Source of the DNA: Brevibacillus porteri
GTDB lineage: Bacteria > Bacillota > Bacilli > Brevibacillales > Brevibacillaceae
DNA: 64,000 bases
Assembly (NCBI RefSeq): GCF_003013475.1
Contig: NZ_PXZO01000068.1
Span: forward strand, 1-64,000
Direction: 5' to 3'
Part shown: positions 50,925-59,202 of the stretch, one piece after another
Layout of the letters: each line of letters begins with the position of its first letter
How positions within the stretch are numbered: position 1 is the stretch's first letter
The notes under the pieces: model-generated
What the model was told of the DNA's origin: nothing
Seen by the model: only the letters and a program-made list of their open reading frames with translations
Databases searched by the model: none
Translations under genes and position numbers: made by a program

Positions 50925-51719
50925 TTAATCTACAACCGCCCAGTGATTGGTCGGCCCATGCCCGCCACCTATTTGCGGAGCTGTCTTAATTGCTTCGAAA
51001 ATAAAGCGATTTGCTTTTTCAACCGCAGTGATGAGCGGTGTATTTTTTGCTAACTCTGCTGTAAGGGCCGCTGAGAATGTACAACCTGTACCGTGCGTAT
51101 GACGTGTATGGATGCGCTCATGGGACAGTTCATGGAATGCTGTACCGTCAAACAAAATGTCCACGACTACGTCCCCTTGCATATGTCCACCCTTCATTAG
51201 GACATTGCGGGCGCCTAACGCATGTATCGCTTTCGCCCCTTCGCGCATCTCTTCCGTCGTCTCAATTCTCATGCCAGTCAAGCATTCTGCTTCCGGCAAG
51301 TTAGGTGTGACGACTTCCGCGAGAGGCAACAATTCTTTTTTCAATGCAACGATTGCCTCATCCAGCAGTAGCTTTGACCCTCCCTTGGCAATCATTACAG
51401 GGTCTACCACCAGCTTTTTCAGGCCAAATGCTTTGACCTCTCCCGCAACAGCACGAATAATATCAGCGTTAAACAGCATGCCCGTTTTCGCCGCGTCAGC
51501 GCCTAGATCACGCAGCACCTCATGCATTTGCTGTGCAACCGCCTCTGTCGGCAACGGATAAACACCTGCTACACCCAATGTATTTTGTGCGGTGATTGCT
51601 GTGATCGCACTCATTCCGTACACACCGAGTTGATGGAAGGTTTTCAGGTCTGCCTGAATCCCAGCTCCCCCACCGCTATCTGAACCCGCTATGGTCAATG
51701 CTTTCGCAATCGTGCTCAT
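50925..51719 (-). CDS. thiD: Hydroxymethylpyrimidine (phosphate) kinase
   Basis: 264 aa from ATG 51719 (AGGAGGG upstream). ALTIAGSDSGGGAGIQADLKTF is the substrate-binding front (given in part), KLVVDPVMIAKGG the middle, and HTRHTHGTGCTFSAAL the ATP/anion hole of ribokinase-type ThiD. It makes HMP-PP for thiamine. Monocistronic; no TPP riboswitch seen upstream. Confidence 0.92.
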   Translation of the reverse strand: MSTIAKALTIAGSDSGGGAGIQADLKTFHQLGVYGMSAITAITAQNTLGVAGVYPLPTEAVAQQMHEVLRDLGADAAKTGMLFNADIIRAVAGEVKAFGLKKLVVDPVMIAKGGSKLLLDEAIVALKKELLPLAEVVTPNLPEAECLTGMRIETTEEMREGAKAIHALGARNVLMKGGHMQGDVVVDILFDGTAFHELSHERIHTRHTHGTGCTFSAALTAELAKNTPLITAVEKANRFIFEAIKTAPQIGGGHGPTNHWAVVD

Positions 51720-51826
51720 GATATTCCCTCCTGCTTTCCACCTTTTCTCACCTGAGTATACCATCCGCTCGTCCCATTCGGTATACTAAAGGAATGTTTG
51801 CCAACTGTATGAAAAGGGGACCTTCC

Positions 51827-52633
51827 ATGTCATATCGTATCTTTTATTGGTTAACCTTTCTCATTCCAACCATTATCATCGGGGGCTTCGAGTTCATCCG
51901 TCATGACTTTTTACTCCCCTACATGTCTATGGAAGCGGGAAATGTATACATTACCCTCTTGACGCTCTTTCTCTCTTTTTTATTCGCCACTTGGATGTTT
52001 CACACCCTCAAACAAATGAATGCACGAATTGTCGAGGAACAAGCTCGTCGCGCTGTTTATGAAGAACGGGAACGCCTTGCCCGCGAATTGCACGACGGGA
52101 TTGCGCAGTCTCTGTTCTTCCTCAACGTAAAGCTCAAGCAGGGACAATTGGACGATGCCCGGGTCGCTGTTTCGGCCATCGACAATCATGTACGCCAAGC
52201 CATTTTTAACTTGCGCTCATTGCCAGAAGAAGGCAGTCTGGATCAACGCCTTGAGAAATGGCTTGCGCAATGGAGCGCTTTATCTGGAATCGACGTTGTC
52301 AGCGAATTGCATGTCAACGACGGATTTTTTACTCCCGCCGCAGAAGTACAACTGTTCGGGATCATTCAGGAAGCTTTTGCCAATATTCGCAAGCACTCTC
52401 AGGCCAAGCATTCGTGGATTCACCTCACGACGAATGAAACAACTGGCTGGGTTCTCGCCGTTGAGGACGATGGCATTGGGATCTCCAACCCTTCTCCCGA
52501 TACGAAAAAATACGGGTTGTCCATGATGCGCGAGCGAGCGCGCCAGTTGAACGCATCCATCGACATTCAGTTACGACCGGCAGGCGGTACAATCATCCGC
52601 TTATCTTCTCATTCAGGAGGAAAAATACAATGA
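51827..52633 (+). CDS. Sensor histidine kinase, NarL/DesK type
   Basis: 268 aa from ATG 51827. Two membrane helices (about 8-30 and 42-60), then a coiled segment and HisKA_3 box ERLARELHDGIAQSLFFLN with phospho-His89, then the HATPase end LVVEDDGIG-like (LAVEDDGIGI) and YGLSMMRERA. Its stop overlaps the response regulator start by 4 nt. Signal unknown. Confidence 0.9.
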   Translation: MSYRIFYWLTFLIPTIIIGGFEFIRHDFLLPYMSMEAGNVYITLLTLFLSFLFATWMFHTLKQMNARIVEEQARRAVYEERERLARELHDGIAQSLFFLNVKLKQGQLDDARVAVSAIDNHVRQAIFNLRSLPEEGSLDQRLEKWLAQWSALSGIDVVSELHVNDGFFTPAAEVQLFGIIQEAFANIRKHSQAKHSWIHLTTNETTGWVLAVEDDGIGISNPSPDTKKYGLSMMRERARQLNASIDIQLRPAGGTIIRLSSHSGGKIQ

Positions 52634-53277
52634 ACGCATACCGTGTATTGATCGCCGACGACCACCCGATGGCTCGTATGGCCATTCGCAGCCTGCTTGA
52701 TCCCGATCCCTCTTTTGAAGTCATCGGAGAAGCGCAAAATGGCGAGGAAGCTTTTCTCTTATGCGGACAAATCCAACCTGACCTTGTGCTCATGGACATC
52801 AACATGCCGAAATGGAGCGGACTCGAAGCGACCCGCGAGGTCAAGAAAGCATACCCGCACATCAAAGTCGTCATTCTCAGCGTCTCCGATGACGTTGCTG
52901 ACCTGATCACGGCCATTCAGTTCGGCGCCCAAGGTTACTTGCTGAAAAATTTAGAGCCTGACGACTGGATTAACTACTTGCATGCCTTGCTCGGCGAGGA
53001 CAGTGAATTGACTCGCGAAATGGCAACCCGGCTCATGTACCGCTTCCGTCAAGAAGAGGCGACGGATGAAATGGTACCAGATGTTCTGACCCCGCGAGAG
53101 CGAGAGATTGTCATGTATGTCGGAGCAGGAAAAACGAATCGGGAAATAAGCGAGGCGCTGATCATCGCAGAAAACACGGTGAAAAACCACCTAAAAAACA
53201 TTCTCGAGAAGCTGCAATTGGCTAATCGCGTCCAGCTCGCTGCTTATGCGGTTCGCCATCATTTGGTCATCAAATAA
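52630..53277 (+). CDS. Response regulator, NarL/LuxR type
   Basis: 215 aa. The receiver has Asp10, Asp11 and phospho-Asp56 (VLMDINMP), with GYLLKN as the switch Lys. The C-terminal LuxR HTH is LTPREREIVMYVGAGKTNRE then ISEALIIAENTVKNHL. Forms a two-component pair with the kinase just upstream. Targets unknown. Confidence 0.93.
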   Translation: MNAYRVLIADDHPMARMAIRSLLDPDPSFEVIGEAQNGEEAFLLCGQIQPDLVLMDINMPKWSGLEATREVKKAYPHIKVVILSVSDDVADLITAIQFGAQGYLLKNLEPDDWINYLHALLGEDSELTREMATRLMYRFRQEEATDEMVPDVLTPREREIVMYVGAGKTNREISEALIIAENTVKNHLKNILEKLQLANRVQLAAYAVRHHLVIK

Positions 53278-53358
53278 AAAACATTGCTTTCTGCTCGATC
53301 AACTGTCATCCTTAGAAAGATACGTTTTCCACAGACCTAAGAAATGCAGGTGATCCGC

Positions 53359-53763
53359 ATGATCGAAATCAAGACCTCCAAACTAAGCAATGGAGAATTA
53401 AATAGAGGTGTATTTGCAACGCAAGATATCCGAAAAGGCGACCTGATTCATGAAGCGCCCGTGCTGCCCTATTTGAACGAAGAGCATGAGCATATCGAGA
53501 AAACCTTGCTCGCGGATTATGCATTTGAGTACGGTGCCAATCATACAGCTTTCTTGTTAGGCTATGGCATGCTATTTAACCACTCCTACACGCCAAATGC
53601 CACGTATGAGATTAACTTCGATAACCACACGTTTGATTTTTATGCGTATACAGACATTCAAGCGGGTGAAGAAATCTTAATCAACTACAATGGTGATGAG
53701 GATTGCGATGATCCTCTCTGGTTTTATGAAGACCAACAGAAAGAAACAGATGAAACCAAATAA
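53359..53763 (+). CDS. SET-domain protein
   Basis: 134 aa from ATG 53359. A compact SET core: LNRGVFATQDIRKGDLIHEAP, then YGMLFNHSYTPNATYEI (the NHS-x-x-PN SAM/substrate site) and AGEEILINYNGDE (the active Tyr). No post-SET Cys. Such small bacterial SET proteins are putative lysine methyltransferases of unknown target. Monocistronic, closed by 53786-53835. Confidence 0.85.
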   Translation: MIEIKTSKLSNGELNRGVFATQDIRKGDLIHEAPVLPYLNEEHEHIEKTLLADYAFEYGANHTAFLLGYGMLFNHSYTPNATYEINFDNHTFDFYAYTDIQAGEEILINYNGDEDCDDPLWFYEDQQKETDETK

Positions 53764-53785
53764 GCGTATGCTTTAAAAAGAATGA

Positions 53786-53835
53786 AAACCCGGAAACAGA
53801 CACTTGAAAAAGTGACTGTTCTCCGGGTTGTTTTG
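53786..53835. terminator. Bidirectional terminator
   Basis: AACCCGGA pairs with TCCGGGTT, with inner ACAG/CTGT and a TTTT after it, between SET and GNAT genes. Confidence 0.75.
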
Positions 53836-53880
53836 TGTAACTCTATCTCTCCCATGTTATCGGGGCGGGCTTTCGCCTTT

Positions 53881-54333
53881 TCATGGACGAAGTGTCTTCT
53901 CGAAAAAAGACAGCCGCAGACCGGGCTTCACTTCTTTTTGAACGGTCAAGGTAAATCCATGTCTTTCATACAACCGAACGGCCGGTTCATTCATGGAACC
54001 AGTCGCGACGACTAGCTTGCTGCAACCATGCTCGTGGACAGAGGCAAGCAATTGACTCGCGATTCCCTTGCGAAAATGAACAGGATCTACAATCATTCGA
54101 TGAATATCCAACGTTTCTCCCTCGATCAAAAAAGAAACTGCCCCTGCCATCTCGCCTTCCTCTATGTAGCCATAAAACGTTTCTCCACATATCCTCAGTT
54201 GTTCTACCGATTCTTTCAGGGGTGGAATATCTTCCGTACCAATTAGCTCTGCCTCTATACGATAGGCTCTTTGCTGCATGTTCCAAAGTTTTTGTACCGT
54301 TTGTTCATCCTGTAAATCTAGTCGCACGATCAT
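53881..54333 (-). CDS. GNAT-family acetyltransferase
   Basis: 150 aa from ATG 54333 (GGGGGA 7 nt upstream). IHRMIVDPVHFRKGIASQLL is the acetyl-CoA-binding motif A and GSMNEPAVRLYERHGFTLT motif B, typical GNAT. The acceptor is unknown. Follows ycgQ after 17 nt in the same operon, so it may act in the same metal-linked process or ride along. Confidence 0.85.
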   Translation of the reverse strand: MIVRLDLQDEQTVQKLWNMQQRAYRIEAELIGTEDIPPLKESVEQLRICGETFYGYIEEGEMAGAVSFLIEGETLDIHRMIVDPVHFRKGIASQLLASVHEHGCSKLVVATGSMNEPAVRLYERHGFTLTVQKEVKPGLRLSFFEKTLRP

Positions 54334-54350
54334 TTCGGTTTCCCCCACTT

Positions 54351-55349
54351 TTAACTGCCTGGTACTGATTCAAAGCTATAATACACATAAGGATCTTTCG
54401 GTGCAGAGACGGCTTCAACTTGAGAGGCTTTGAGAACGAGCATGTCGTATCCGTCTACTTGACGCAGCTCGAGCTTGCCGCGAACTTTTACCCAGCTGTC
54501 TTTTGCCCATTTGTTCGCGTCCTCCTTTTCCACCAAAACACCATAAACACTGGCATCTGCTGTACAGCAGGTGACGGAAAAACGCGCCACGACAAACTGC
54601 TGCTTCGTAAAATCAGGCTGCCGATATACAAATCCCATCGTCTCAAGCTCTTTTCCAGCAAATTCTTTTGCATATAGCTCCATCGTGGTGAGTCCGTCCA
54701 GGAACACTTTGTCATTCAGTTCAATCACTGGCTGTTTGTGTAAAAAGACGGCGATATCCGTATAAAAGTCACCAAATCCCCCGTTTGAGAATCGCTGCCG
54801 CAATTGTTCGTCGTTTGTCGCTTGCACTGGGGGTGTTGCTCCTTGATTGGTAACCTCTGGCTGTGGTTCTACGATTGGCTCGGCATCCTCCTTTACCTCT
54901 GCTGTCTGCTCTACATTCTCTGTTGCATTTACATTCGCATTCGCGTTTGCCGTAACATCCGCCAGCTTTCGTACATCGTTGCTGAGAAGTGTGATTCCCC
55001 GCTTCTCCACTACATCACTGCCAAGAATTTTATCCGGCATGACAAATCCCATCACGATTGGGAGTACAAACAAGCCGTAAACCAAAAGGGAGCCCATAGG
55101 TGTACGCGGAACTTTATGCTGCTCCTCACAATCGCAATCGTAAACACTACTGCCTACAAAAATTTGCCGAATGCTGACAATTGTCAAAAGGCCCATGATG
55201 ACGAGCGTGACATAGCTAAACATGTGTAATCGCGGTGCGAGATAGTGACTGAGCGTTTCCGACAGGATCAAATAGGCCAACAACGCTGTAATGCCCGCTA
55301 ATATCAGACTGCGCATGATATGATGACGCTTCAATTTGTTCTGATCCAT
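54351..55349 (-). CDS. ycgQ: YcgQ-type (TIGR03943) membrane protein
   Basis: 332 aa. Two pairs of N-terminal helices, a CDCEE loop, then an Asn/Ala/Val-rich linker (ANANANVNATENVEQTAEV) and a C-terminal DUF1980 domain with VTCCTADASVYG, whose two Cys are conserved. Known only as the partner of the YcgR permease. Gene lies 10 nt after ycgR. Linked to Zn or other metals by context. Confidence 0.85.
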   Translation of the reverse strand: MDQNKLKRHHIMRSLILAGITALLAYLILSETLSHYLAPRLHMFSYVTLVIMGLLTIVSIRQIFVGSSVYDCDCEEQHKVPRTPMGSLLVYGLFVLPIVMGFVMPDKILGSDVVEKRGITLLSNDVRKLADVTANANANVNATENVEQTAEVKEDAEPIVEPQPEVTNQGATPPVQATNDEQLRQRFSNGGFGDFYTDIAVFLHKQPVIELNDKVFLDGLTTMELYAKEFAGKELETMGFVYRQPDFTKQQFVVARFSVTCCTADASVYGVLVEKEDANKWAKDSWVKVRGKLELRQVDGYDMLVLKASQVEAVSAPKDPYVYYSFESVPGS

Positions 55350-55359
55350 CTTTTCCTCC

Positions 55360-56364
55360 TTACATCGGCATGAGCATGGTGACGCAAATGACTAAAAACG
55401 TAATAGCCACGACCAGCTTGACAACAAAACCAAATCGAAACGTTCCAAATAGCATCAACGTCGTTTTTAAATCGAGCATGGGCCCAAAAACTAGAAATGC
55501 AAGCAACGAGCTGCTTGAAAACGTATTGGCAAAGGAAGCAGCGATAAACGCATCTGCCTCTGAACAAAGCGAAAACAAATACGCCATCCCCATCATGACC
55601 AAATTGGAGGTGAGCGGTGTTTGACCGATGTCCATGAGCGTATCCCGGCTGATGTACACCTGTAAAAGCGCACTGATAAACGCACCAAACAACAAATATT
55701 TTCCCATATCAAAAAATTCGTCTACCGCGTGGGCAAATGTCGAGGACAGCTTGCCACCCGTCGTTTTTACATGGTCGGCTTCATGATTGATTTGGGATTC
55801 CATGCCGAGTCGTATCGGATTTTTTTTGACAAACAGGAAGACAAGCATGCCCACAATGAGAGCAACGACGAATCCCGCAACGCCCCGGTAGAGAGCCATT
55901 TCCGGCTGTCGGGCGAAAGCGACATAGGTCGATGACAAAACTACGGGATTCACAATCGGTCCCGCCAATAAGAAAACGATCCCGACTGACAGCGGCATCC
56001 CTTTTTGGATCAAGCGCCGAACCACAGGAATAATGGCACATTCACACACAGGGAATAAAAACCCGAGTAACCCGGCAAACGGCAGGGCCACGAGCGGATG
56101 CTTCGGTGTCCAGCGCCTCACCTGCTCTTCCGTTACAAACGTCTGGATAAAGGCAGAAAAGAATACACCCAGGAGGACAAACGGGATTGCTTCCAGCCAA
56201 ATACTAAGGAAAAAGGTTTTCACATCAAGCCACAATGGGGACCACTTTATGCTCCAACCGGAAAACAAGCTGCTGTCTCTGCCCATTGTTAACCAAACGA
56301 CACTTAGTCCAAGCAGGAGCGCCCCGATTATTTCAACGAGGAACTGGCGAATCTTCAGAATCAA
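55360..56364 (-). CDS. ycgR: YcgR-type permease (DUF318/ArsP-like)
   Basis: 334 aa with about eight helices. FPVCECAIIPVVRRLIQKG holds the CEC motif of DUF318 permeases, and the second SEADAFIAASF block is its repeat. Family members move metalloid or organic compounds and some are involved in zinc. Paired with ycgQ. A palindrome at 56391-56411 precedes it; the divergent ArsR/czcD block suggests metal control. Confidence 0.85.
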   Translation of the reverse strand: MILKIRQFLVEIIGALLLGLSVVWLTMGRDSSLFSGWSIKWSPLWLDVKTFFLSIWLEAIPFVLLGVFFSAFIQTFVTEEQVRRWTPKHPLVALPFAGLLGFLFPVCECAIIPVVRRLIQKGMPLSVGIVFLLAGPIVNPVVLSSTYVAFARQPEMALYRGVAGFVVALIVGMLVFLFVKKNPIRLGMESQINHEADHVKTTGGKLSSTFAHAVDEFFDMGKYLLFGAFISALLQVYISRDTLMDIGQTPLTSNLVMMGMAYLFSLCSEADAFIAASFANTFSSSSLLAFLVFGPMLDLKTTLMLFGTFRFGFVVKLVVAITFLVICVTMLMPM

Positions 56365-56390
56365 GTGGGTGTTCTCTCCTCTCTATTTGC

Positions 56391-56411
56391 AAATAGGTAT
56401 CATTACTATTT
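56391..56411. promoter_or_regulatory. Zur/Fur-like palindrome before ycgR
   Basis: AAATAG-GTATCATTA-CTATTT, 21 bp with 6-bp arms. The core GTAATGATAC (minus strand) resembles the TAATnATTA centre of Zur/Fur boxes. It lies 27 nt before the ycgR ATG. Match is partial. Confidence 0.45.
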
Positions 56412-56540
56412 ATATATAGACATCTATATTTCCTTCTTGTCTTTTACTTTTTTTTGCACGATGAACAGGTTGTACAGCCTTCCCTTCCCTCTGTATCCGT
56501 CTTATAATGGTGAAAAATGGAACGGGTCGGGGTGAATGAA

Positions 56541-56930
56541 ATGAGCGAAGACATTCAACGCATTCCCACTGATTTAGAGGTTTGTGAAGTACAGACGATC
56601 GATGAAGAAAAAGTAAACAGGCTTCGGCCCAGAATGATGGAGACGGAAGGTGTCGCCCCTCTCTTCAAGGCTCTCGCAGACGATACGAGAGCAAAAATCA
56701 TTTACGCGCTGGCACTAGAAGGAGAGCTATGCGTTTGTGATGTCGCAGCAACCATCAATAGTTCGATCCCTAATACGTCTCACCATCTGCGCTTGTTAAA
56801 AAATATGGGTCTGGCCCGGTACCGCAAAAATGGCAAGCTCGTTTATTACTCGCTCGATGATGATCATGTCCGTCATTTAATCATGTGTGGAATTGAGCAT
56901 GCTGCCGAATTGAAACAGTCAAAACCGTAA
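56541..56930 (+). CDS. ArsR/SmtB (CadC/CzrA-like) metal-sensing repressor
   Basis: 129 aa from ATG 56541 (GGGGTG before it; the ATG at 56517 lies only 9 nt after a TATAAT). Winged HTH: LFKALADDTRAKIIYALA, ELCVCDVAATI, SSIPNTSHHLRLLKNMGLAR. The ELCVCD motif and an N-terminal Cys (EVCEV) are the Cd/Zn/Pb site of CadC proteins. DNA target is probably the palindrome at 56999-57018 before czcO-czcD. Confidence 0.92.
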   Translation: MSEDIQRIPTDLEVCEVQTIDEEKVNRLRPRMMETEGVAPLFKALADDTRAKIIYALALEGELCVCDVAATINSSIPNTSHHLRLLKNMGLARYRKNGKLVYYSLDDDHVRHLIMCGIEHAAELKQSKP

Positions 56931-56949
56931 ATTCACTAGCTTTTATACT

Positions 56950-56980
56950 GGTCCGTCACTATGAGTGGCGGCCTTTTTTT
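56950..56980 (+). terminator. Terminator after the ArsR gene
   Basis: GGTCCGTCAC pairs with GTGGCGGCC with one G-U, followed by seven T. Confidence 0.75.
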
Positions 56981-56998
56981 GCTGATGTTCAAAATAAC

Positions 56999-57018
56999 AT
57001 TCAAATAATTACTTGAAT
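56999..57018. promoter_or_regulatory. ArsR-type operator before czcO
   Basis: ATTCAAATAATTACTTGAAT is a palindrome with one mismatched pair, 20 bp, flanked by TAT. The form is that of CadC/CzrA sites. It lies about 57 nt before the czcO ATG. Confidence 0.75.
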
Positions 57019-57074
57019 ATAATAATGAATATGGTATGATTTAGTTAATTCTTACTGGAAAGAAGGCATCAAAC

Positions 57075-58115
57075 ATGAAAGAGTTTGACGTAATCGTCAT
57101 TGGAGGGGGGCAGGCAGGACTTGCTCTCGGATATGCACTCAAGCGTAAAAATCGCCGTTTTGTCATCTTGGAGCAACATACACGGATTGGTGATAGTTGG
57201 CGACAGCGCTACGATTCACTGGTGCTTTTTACACCACGTAAACATAATCAACTCCCTGGTCTTGCGTTTCCGGGAGAGCCGAATACACTCCCGAACAAGG
57301 ATGAAGCGGCGGAATACTTGGAATTGTACGCCAAACATTTCGAATTGCCTGTCATGCTGGGTACAACTGTTATGGAGCTCAGCAAGGTTGATTTCAGCTT
57401 TCAGATACGGACACAAGACAGTTTGCTCTACGCTAAACAAGTCGTTATCGCGACTGGACCATTTCATACTCCGTTTATCCCAGCTATTGCGAACAGCTTG
57501 AACCACACCGTTAATCAACTGCACACTTCGCAGTACAAGAATGAGAGCCAGCTCATCGACGGCACGGTCCTCGTCGTTGGCAGCGGCAACTCAGGAGCAC
57601 AGATTGCGGTAGAGCTCGCCGCCCATCGACCCGTTATTTTTTCACAGGGAGAATCACGCTCTTACTTGCCAATCTTCATTTTTGGAAAACCTATATTTGA
57701 TTACATGAAGATACTGGGGTTACTCGATGCTCACCACTCCACCTGGCTCGGCAAGAAAATGCGCAGCTCACCCGATCCGATATTCGGTTACAAAAAGCAA
57801 GTCCGCGAATTGTCCAGAACCGGAGCATTGCGATTGGTTCCCCGAGCCTTACAGATGAACGGAAATACCGCTACTTTTGCAGATGGAACACAAGCAACGG
57901 TCAACAACATATTGTGGGCTACTGGTTTTCGACCGAACTACGATTGGCTAAATGTTCCAAACGCGCTCGATTCCCATGGCCGACCAATTCATCAACGAGG
58001 GATAACAAAAGTTCCGGGTCTATCCTTTCTCGGGCTGCCTTGGCAGCATACAAGAGGATCGGCGCTTATGGGCGGTGTCGGGAATGACGCGCTTTATTTA
58101 GCAGAGCATCTATAA
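57075..58115 (+). CDS. czcO: Flavin-containing monooxygenase-like protein (CzcO/TrkA)
   Basis: 346 aa. VIVIGGGQAGLALGYAL is the FAD motif, VLVVGSGNSGAQIAVELA the NADPH-binding GxGxxG, and NILWATGFRPNYDWL the ATG motif. In B. subtilis trkA/czcO lies with czcD under CzrA; here the order is czcO-czcD, 29 nt apart, with an ArsR gene upstream. Supposed to aid cation transport. Confidence 0.88.
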   Translation: MKEFDVIVIGGGQAGLALGYALKRKNRRFVILEQHTRIGDSWRQRYDSLVLFTPRKHNQLPGLAFPGEPNTLPNKDEAAEYLELYAKHFELPVMLGTTVMELSKVDFSFQIRTQDSLLYAKQVVIATGPFHTPFIPAIANSLNHTVNQLHTSQYKNESQLIDGTVLVVGSGNSGAQIAVELAAHRPVIFSQGESRSYLPIFIFGKPIFDYMKILGLLDAHHSTWLGKKMRSSPDPIFGYKKQVRELSRTGALRLVPRALQMNGNTATFADGTQATVNNILWATGFRPNYDWLNVPNALDSHGRPIHQRGITKVPGLSFLGLPWQHTRGSALMGGVGNDALYLAEHL

Positions 58116-58144
58116 GTCATTCGTTTGATAAGGAGGACACAATC

Positions 58145-59152
58145 ATGGGCTTTCATCATCACGATCATGGAGATGCTCACGATCACCATCACCACGGAAA
58201 AGGAGCCAGTAAACGAGCTCTTTTCATTTCTTTCCTCATCATTGCTGTATTTTTGGTTGTAGAAACCATCGGGGGCTTCCTCACCAATAGTTTGGCGTTG
58301 CTCTCTGATGCTGGGCATATGTTAAGCGATGCATTAGCGCTTCTGTTGAGCTTGATCGCTGTTCATTTCGCTGCACGACCACCTTCTGCCAAGAGAACCT
58401 TCGGGATGAAACGCTTTGAAATCTTGACAGCACTAACCAATGGAGTGACACTTGTACTGATTTCCTTGTTCATTTTCTGGGAAGGGTTCCAACGCATGTG
58501 GAATCCGCCTGAGGTTGCCAGCGGCTCCATGATCATCATCGCCAGCGTAGGTCTTTTGGCAAATATTGCGGCAGCCCTTGTACTCATGCGTGGCGACACT
58601 AAGAACAACGTCAATGTCCGGAGTGCCTATCTCCATGTTCTCGGCGATCTTCTCGGTTCTGTCGGTGCAATCGTTGGTGGTATTCTGATGTGGGCTTTTG
58701 GCTGGTACATTGCCGACCCGATCATCAGTATCGTCGTGGCTGTCCTGATCATGCTGAGTGCATGGCGCGTAACGAAAGAATCCGTCAATATTTTGCTGGA
58801 AGGCGCTCCTTCACGGCTGGATACGACAAAAGTAGAAGAGCGACTCAGTCAGCTGCCTGGAGTTATTAAAGTGCATGACCTCCATATTTGGACGGTTACT
58901 TCCGGATTTGATTCCCTGACATGCCATCTGGTTGTCGAGGACGATTTGCCTAGCTACCCTGTGTTAAATGACGCGCTTGCCCTAATGGAAAAAGAATTCG
59001 GCATTACACACGCGACAATCCAGATTGAGAACTCGTCTACTACACACGGTGACTTACATTGCCAGGCAACAGCCGATTCCCACGATCATAACCATGACCA
59101 CGACCATGATCACGACCATGCGCATGATCATAAACAACATAGCCATTCCTAA
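58145..59152 (+). CDS. czcD: Cation diffusion facilitator (Zn/Cd/Co efflux)
   Basis: 335 aa. His-rich ends (HHHDHGDAHDHHHH at the start, an HDHNHDHDHDHDHAHDH tail). Six helices; NSLALLSDAGHMLSDALAL is the helix 2 metal site with Asp and His, and HVLGDLLGSVGAIVGG helix 5. Exports Zn2+ and similar ions for protons. Ends with a bidirectional terminator. Confidence 0.93.
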   Translation: MGFHHHDHGDAHDHHHHGKGASKRALFISFLIIAVFLVVETIGGFLTNSLALLSDAGHMLSDALALLLSLIAVHFAARPPSAKRTFGMKRFEILTALTNGVTLVLISLFIFWEGFQRMWNPPEVASGSMIIIASVGLLANIAAALVLMRGDTKNNVNVRSAYLHVLGDLLGSVGAIVGGILMWAFGWYIADPIISIVVAVLIMLSAWRVTKESVNILLEGAPSRLDTTKVEERLSQLPGVIKVHDLHIWTVTSGFDSLTCHLVVEDDLPSYPVLNDALALMEKEFGITHATIQIENSSTTHGDLHCQATADSHDHNHDHDHDHDHAHDHKQHSHS

Positions 59153-59158
59153 CAAAAG

Positions 59159-59196
59159 AAACCCATCTCCCGACATTTTCGAGAGATGGGTTTTTC
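59159..59196. terminator. Bidirectional terminator
   Basis: AAACCCATCTC (59159-59169) pairs with GAGATGGGTTT (59183-59193), between convergent czcD and acsA. Confidence 0.85.
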
Positions 59197-59202
59197 TTGT
59201 GA

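Noticed and set aside
51720-51793. Search for a TPP riboswitch before thiD
   Set aside because: Only about 70 nt lie between thiD and the kinase gene, with no CTGAGA box or other thi-box sequence.
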